From the NCBI GenBank assembly GCA_009602725.1, contig WELB01000065.1, positions 239,496 through 273,640 on the forward strand: 34,145 nucleotides of DNA, given 5' to 3'. Both the position numbers and the translations under genes were made by a program. The number at the start of each line of letters is the position of its first letter. Position 1 is the first letter of the stretch. The notes beneath the pieces were generated by a model. That model was not told where the DNA came from and did not search any database. It saw only the letters and a program-made list of their open reading frames with translations. Source of the stretch: Spirogloea muscicola (taxonomy: Eukaryota; Streptophyta; Zygnematophyceae; Spirogloeales; Spirogloeaceae). Shown one piece after another: positions 31,007 through 34,145 of this stretch.

Positions 31007-33912
31007 TCAGACTGCCGAGTCCTGTGACCGCGACTGACTGCGGGAGTCATAGCCGAGCTGGAACCAGCGCAGAGCAGTGTGCCGCGCCGCCAGGGTCATG
31101 GCGCTCACAAAGAGCATGCCGCCGGCCACCATGACTCCCAGCCTGCAATGAGAGAGAGTGGACGTGAGCAGAAAATATCAACTCAGAGGACAATAGTGGG
31201 ACAATACATAAAAGATCGATTCCGTGTTGGGGTACACAGAACATCTTAAGACGAGCAATATGCCAGACCAAGGTGTTCAGCTTTACCATGTGGCCAGACT
31301 CCTGGCATGAACCTTTTGTAAGTACAGCAAAATGCAGCTGAAAGCAAAGACAACTCATGTTTGGAGGCTTGTGATGTGGACCATTTGGTCGAAAAGGCAG
31401 AGCTCCTGATTGCAGAAGGCGAGCAAAGAAAAAATTGATGCAGAGGCGGCTCTATATTGCACCTTGCAAAGAGCGCCGTGACATGAAGGACAAATGGCGT
31501 AGCCGGCACGAGCACGGCAAGGCCAGCCATGCCCAGCGCACACGCTGCAGTCTCTATTTCCCAATCTGGGACCTTGCTGTGCACTGCCACCGCACATGAG
31601 GCCATGCCGCCCACACTCAGCGGTGCAAGATTTATATAAGTAATCAACTGAGTGTGACAGCAGCACTGCCAGGACTTCACATGCAAGCATGAAATTGCGG
31701 CAAGGATGGGCTCGTGGAGAAGCCATGGACTGGGTAAGACTGTACATAAGCTGGGCAGAAGGTCGACGGCTCAGATTCCGTCTCAGCCTCAGGCAGTAGG
31801 TAAGCACAACCAGCAACTTTCGAAAGGGCAAGCGTGAAAATCTGACTGTGCCCTGCGTCACCTTTGCTGGGCCCAGGCCTCTCTTCGGGAAGCTCATGAG
31901 CAGCGGCGCCGGCAGCGGCGCGGCCCCAGGCGTGGAAAAGCGCCAAGGTGCGCCCATAAGCGAGCAGAAAGAGCACGAAGATCCACTCGTACATGAGCAG
32001 CACACCTGTCCATGGCATCACCTGCAGCGGCAGGAAGAAGAGCTTGACCTCACAAGTACAACAGAAACTGCGTATAGGCCTTGGCCTCACTAGACGTTCT
32101 CCATCAGCTAGACAACATAATGCGCACATCTGGATTTAGATTCACAGCGAACTCAACGGAAATACAATAGAGAGAGATGGAGACCACAGTTGCTAGGTGT
32201 CAGCTTGGAGGCTCACACAGCGCAGTTCACCTGGCGGGGGATGAGGCTCATGGAGGTCGCCCATGCGCCGAGCGTGTACACGAAGCAGGCTGCCACCGCA
32301 AGAGGCACTATGACCGCCGGCGCTGTGCGCCCTGCCACTGAGAAACTGGCCACCACGGCGCCCCCCATGTACTGCACAGAGGATGGACGGCGCAAGGCTC
32401 GAGCCTCACCTCGCGCAGGGCCTGCGGCTACAGCGACTACAGGCAGTGCAGGCTGCAGGTCCGGCAAGGGCAGCTGACCATGGGGCTTGCGGAGGACAGC
32501 GGCGCCGCCCCGCCGCCTTGCACAGACGAGTACAGGGGGCTGCCAGCTGGCCGGTACTTGTGCCACAGCTGCCGCGCAAAGTTGCCGACGTACGACCCCT
32601 TGCACAGGAGCTGGATGGCCTCCGCGTACGCCTGCAGCCGCCACGGCAGCACCATCACACCACGCTGTATACTACGTCAGCAGTGTGCATCAGCGCGTGC
32701 CTCACGTGCGTCAGCGCGGCCAATGACGTTGCCGAGCTCAGCAGCGCTTGAGCGCGCCAAGAGGCATGAGCTCCACCTGCATGACCATGCGGCGATGGAG
32801 GAAGGCAACCACAGCCACCGGGAGGAGGAACAGCGCACGGACATACGCCAGCTGCCTCGGGTTGCGACCGCGTTCCGTGCCCTGGCCGTGCCCCAGCAGC
32901 CGCGACCGGAACTCCTGACACGGGGCAACACTCGCGCTCACACACGATCAGGACTCAGGAGCTCATGACTGCAGCTTTGTGGCAGGACGTGAAGGGGCAA
33001 GTAGTGCACCTGCCATTGCTGGACGGGCGTGAGGAGCCAGGAGGTCCACCAATCCCACGGCTTCAGCGGACCCAATGTGAAGTGCACGACACGGATGAGA
33101 GCCTCGTCCACCATCCACTACCGAATATTGACGAGGGTGGCCAGTGAAAGAAGCGTGGAGAAGGTGTCAGCTTTCTCGGCGGCTGCCACGCATATGGACA
33201 GGCCTGATGGCTCCCAAGAGGTCATCGGGCATGACAGCCGCCAGACTGCGGGCGCCGTCCACACCTTGTTGGCGAGCATGAAGAGCCCGACGTCGGCATT
33301 GTAGAAGACAGAGAGGCGCTCCATGGCAGGGCTCCGCCCGGCGCGCTGCTTGGCGGTCAGGTCGGGGTCAAAGAGCAGCGCGTTCGGGAAGTCGGGGTAG
33401 TACGAGTTCAGGAAGCCCTGGTCGCCTGGCGTGACGAGGACGAACGAGGGACGTCAGGTGGCTTGCTGCGCAGCAAAGATGGGCGTTCAAGCAGCAGCTG
33501 AGGCAGGGAAGGAGGGGAGGGAGGGAGGAGGGAGAGAGGAAGAGGGCGGCACAGTGAGGAAGGAGGGCGGAGGGAGGAGGAAGGGATGGGTGGCACGCAC
33601 CTCCGGTGTACGACTCGAGGCTGGTGATCTTAGCGATCATGTCCTCGAAGACGCCGGCGTCGGGCTCGACGACCATGACGCCCGAGTTGAGGCGCTCCGA
33701 GTGCTTGACGTTGGCGCAGAAGCCGCGGCACAGGAACAGGTCCTCGATGCTCTTCACCACGATCGTGTCGGCGTCAAGGTACACGACTGCGCCGAGCCGC
33801 GGCGGGCGCCCACGTGGGCAACGTACACTTCTCGTGAGCTCGCTGGCTTGGCGCTTGCGCCGTGGACACAACGGCCGCTGCCGGAAAGCCACGATGAACG
33901 CAGAGCGGTAGA

Positions 33913-33944
<32 letters not shown>

Positions 33945-34079
33945 GCTGTCGCGCGCACCCTTGTCGTACGCCGTCATGTTGAAGATGCGGAGCTTGGTGT
34001 AGACGCCCCAGAAGCGCGCCGGGCGCCGCCGGTTGGGGTTCGCCACCAGCGAGATGCGCTCCACCAGCCACCCGTCCGC
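31007..34079 (-). CDS. IPUT1-like: GT8 inositol-phosphoceramide glucuronosyltransferase-like (IPUT1/PGSIP6 type), 5' partial
   Basis: Minus-strand exons: 34079-33959 (ADGWLVERISLVANPN... RFWGVYTKLRIFNMTAYDK), 33786-33601 (VVYLDADTIVVKSIEDLF with the DxD metal site; KHSERLNSGVMVVEP), 33425-33265 (DQGFLNSYYPDF; YNADVGLFMLANK), 33117-33010 (HFTLGPLKPWDWWTSWLL), 32914-32777 (first membrane segment), 32631-32479, 32371-32231 (membrane segments, ending SLIPRQ), 32021-31862 (VMPWTGVLLMYEWIFVLFLLAYG), 31544-31463 and 31142-31007 (TGA). All phases checked agree. The long membrane C-terminus separates IPUT1/PGSIP6 from soluble glycogenins: the enzyme adds glucuronic acid from UDP-GlcA to inositol phosphoceramide in the Golgi, the first step of GIPC sphingolipid head-group synthesis. 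The N-terminus is off the right edge. Confidence 0.93.
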
Positions 34080-34129
34080 CTGCCCGCAGCGTGGCGCCCG
34101 CGGCGGCGGCGGCGCAGCTCGCGGCGTCA

Positions 34130-34145
34130 TTTTTTTTTTTTTTTT
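34130..34145. repeat. T16 run at the window edge
   Basis: Sixteen T residues directly abut GC-rich coding-side sequence of the GT8 gene, before the first recognised exon. This looks like a contig-end or library artefact rather than genomic sequence. Confidence 0.6.

Noticed and set aside
33431-33982. 183-codon plus-strand open frame
   Set aside because: Antisense to the GT8 exon with the LDADTIVV motif and its purine-rich intron.

Overview
The window looks like a nuclear contig from a green alga or close relative. Its genes are intron-rich (short exons, mostly GT-AG introns, one 11-nt micro-exon, two apparent GC-AG introns), and the recognisable proteins are of plant/algal type: a GT8 inositol-phosphoceramide glucuronosyltransferase-like enzyme with its C-terminal membrane domain, a UBAC2-like rhomboid with a UBA domain, an HO2-like heme-oxygenase-fold protein, EEF1AKMT2, RRP6 and a DUF1348/NTF2-fold protein. 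The species cannot be fixed from sequence alone; a chlorophyte or streptophyte alga is the best guess.

Layout. 739-3501 (+): heme-oxygenase-like gene, convergent with 4117-6537 (-): UBAC2-like rhomboid/UBA gene. 7695-10069 (-): EEF1AKMT2-type lysine methyltransferase. 10340-22290: a nest of retroelements. 22718-23654 (+): DUF1348 gene, convergent with 24008-29722 (-): RRP6/EXOSC10 exosome exonuclease. 31007-34079 (-): GT8 gene, cut off at the right edge by a T16 run. These are unlinked housekeeping functions, with no sign of an operon or pathway cluster.

The retroelement nest is the exciting part. An old minus-strand non-LTR (LINE-like) element is split by a Ty3/gypsy-type element at 10902-21540. 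Joining the two LINE flanks across one copy of the 4-bp target duplication restores a continuous reading frame, so both outer ends of the gypsy element are well fixed. That element carries gag, CCHC knuckles, aspartic protease, an Ala/Thr linker, a cytosine-5 DNA methyltransferase, RT, RNase H, a DDE integrase and a C-terminal PHD finger. Its terminal repeats are not normal LTRs: segment B is at the left end, but the right end reads A-B-A. This is the split-direct-repeat topology known from tyrosine-recombinase DIRS/PAT elements, here on an element with a DDE integrase. The internal A|B junction is a perfect 10-bp palindrome, and the outer ends are its two halves (TGTC... and ...GACA). A second LINE copy (622 bp, 9-bp target duplication) later landed in the left repeat.

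The gypsy copy is dead: several frameshifts and three in-frame stops. Five of six substitutions between the two B repeats are CpG transitions, as expected of methylated DNA.
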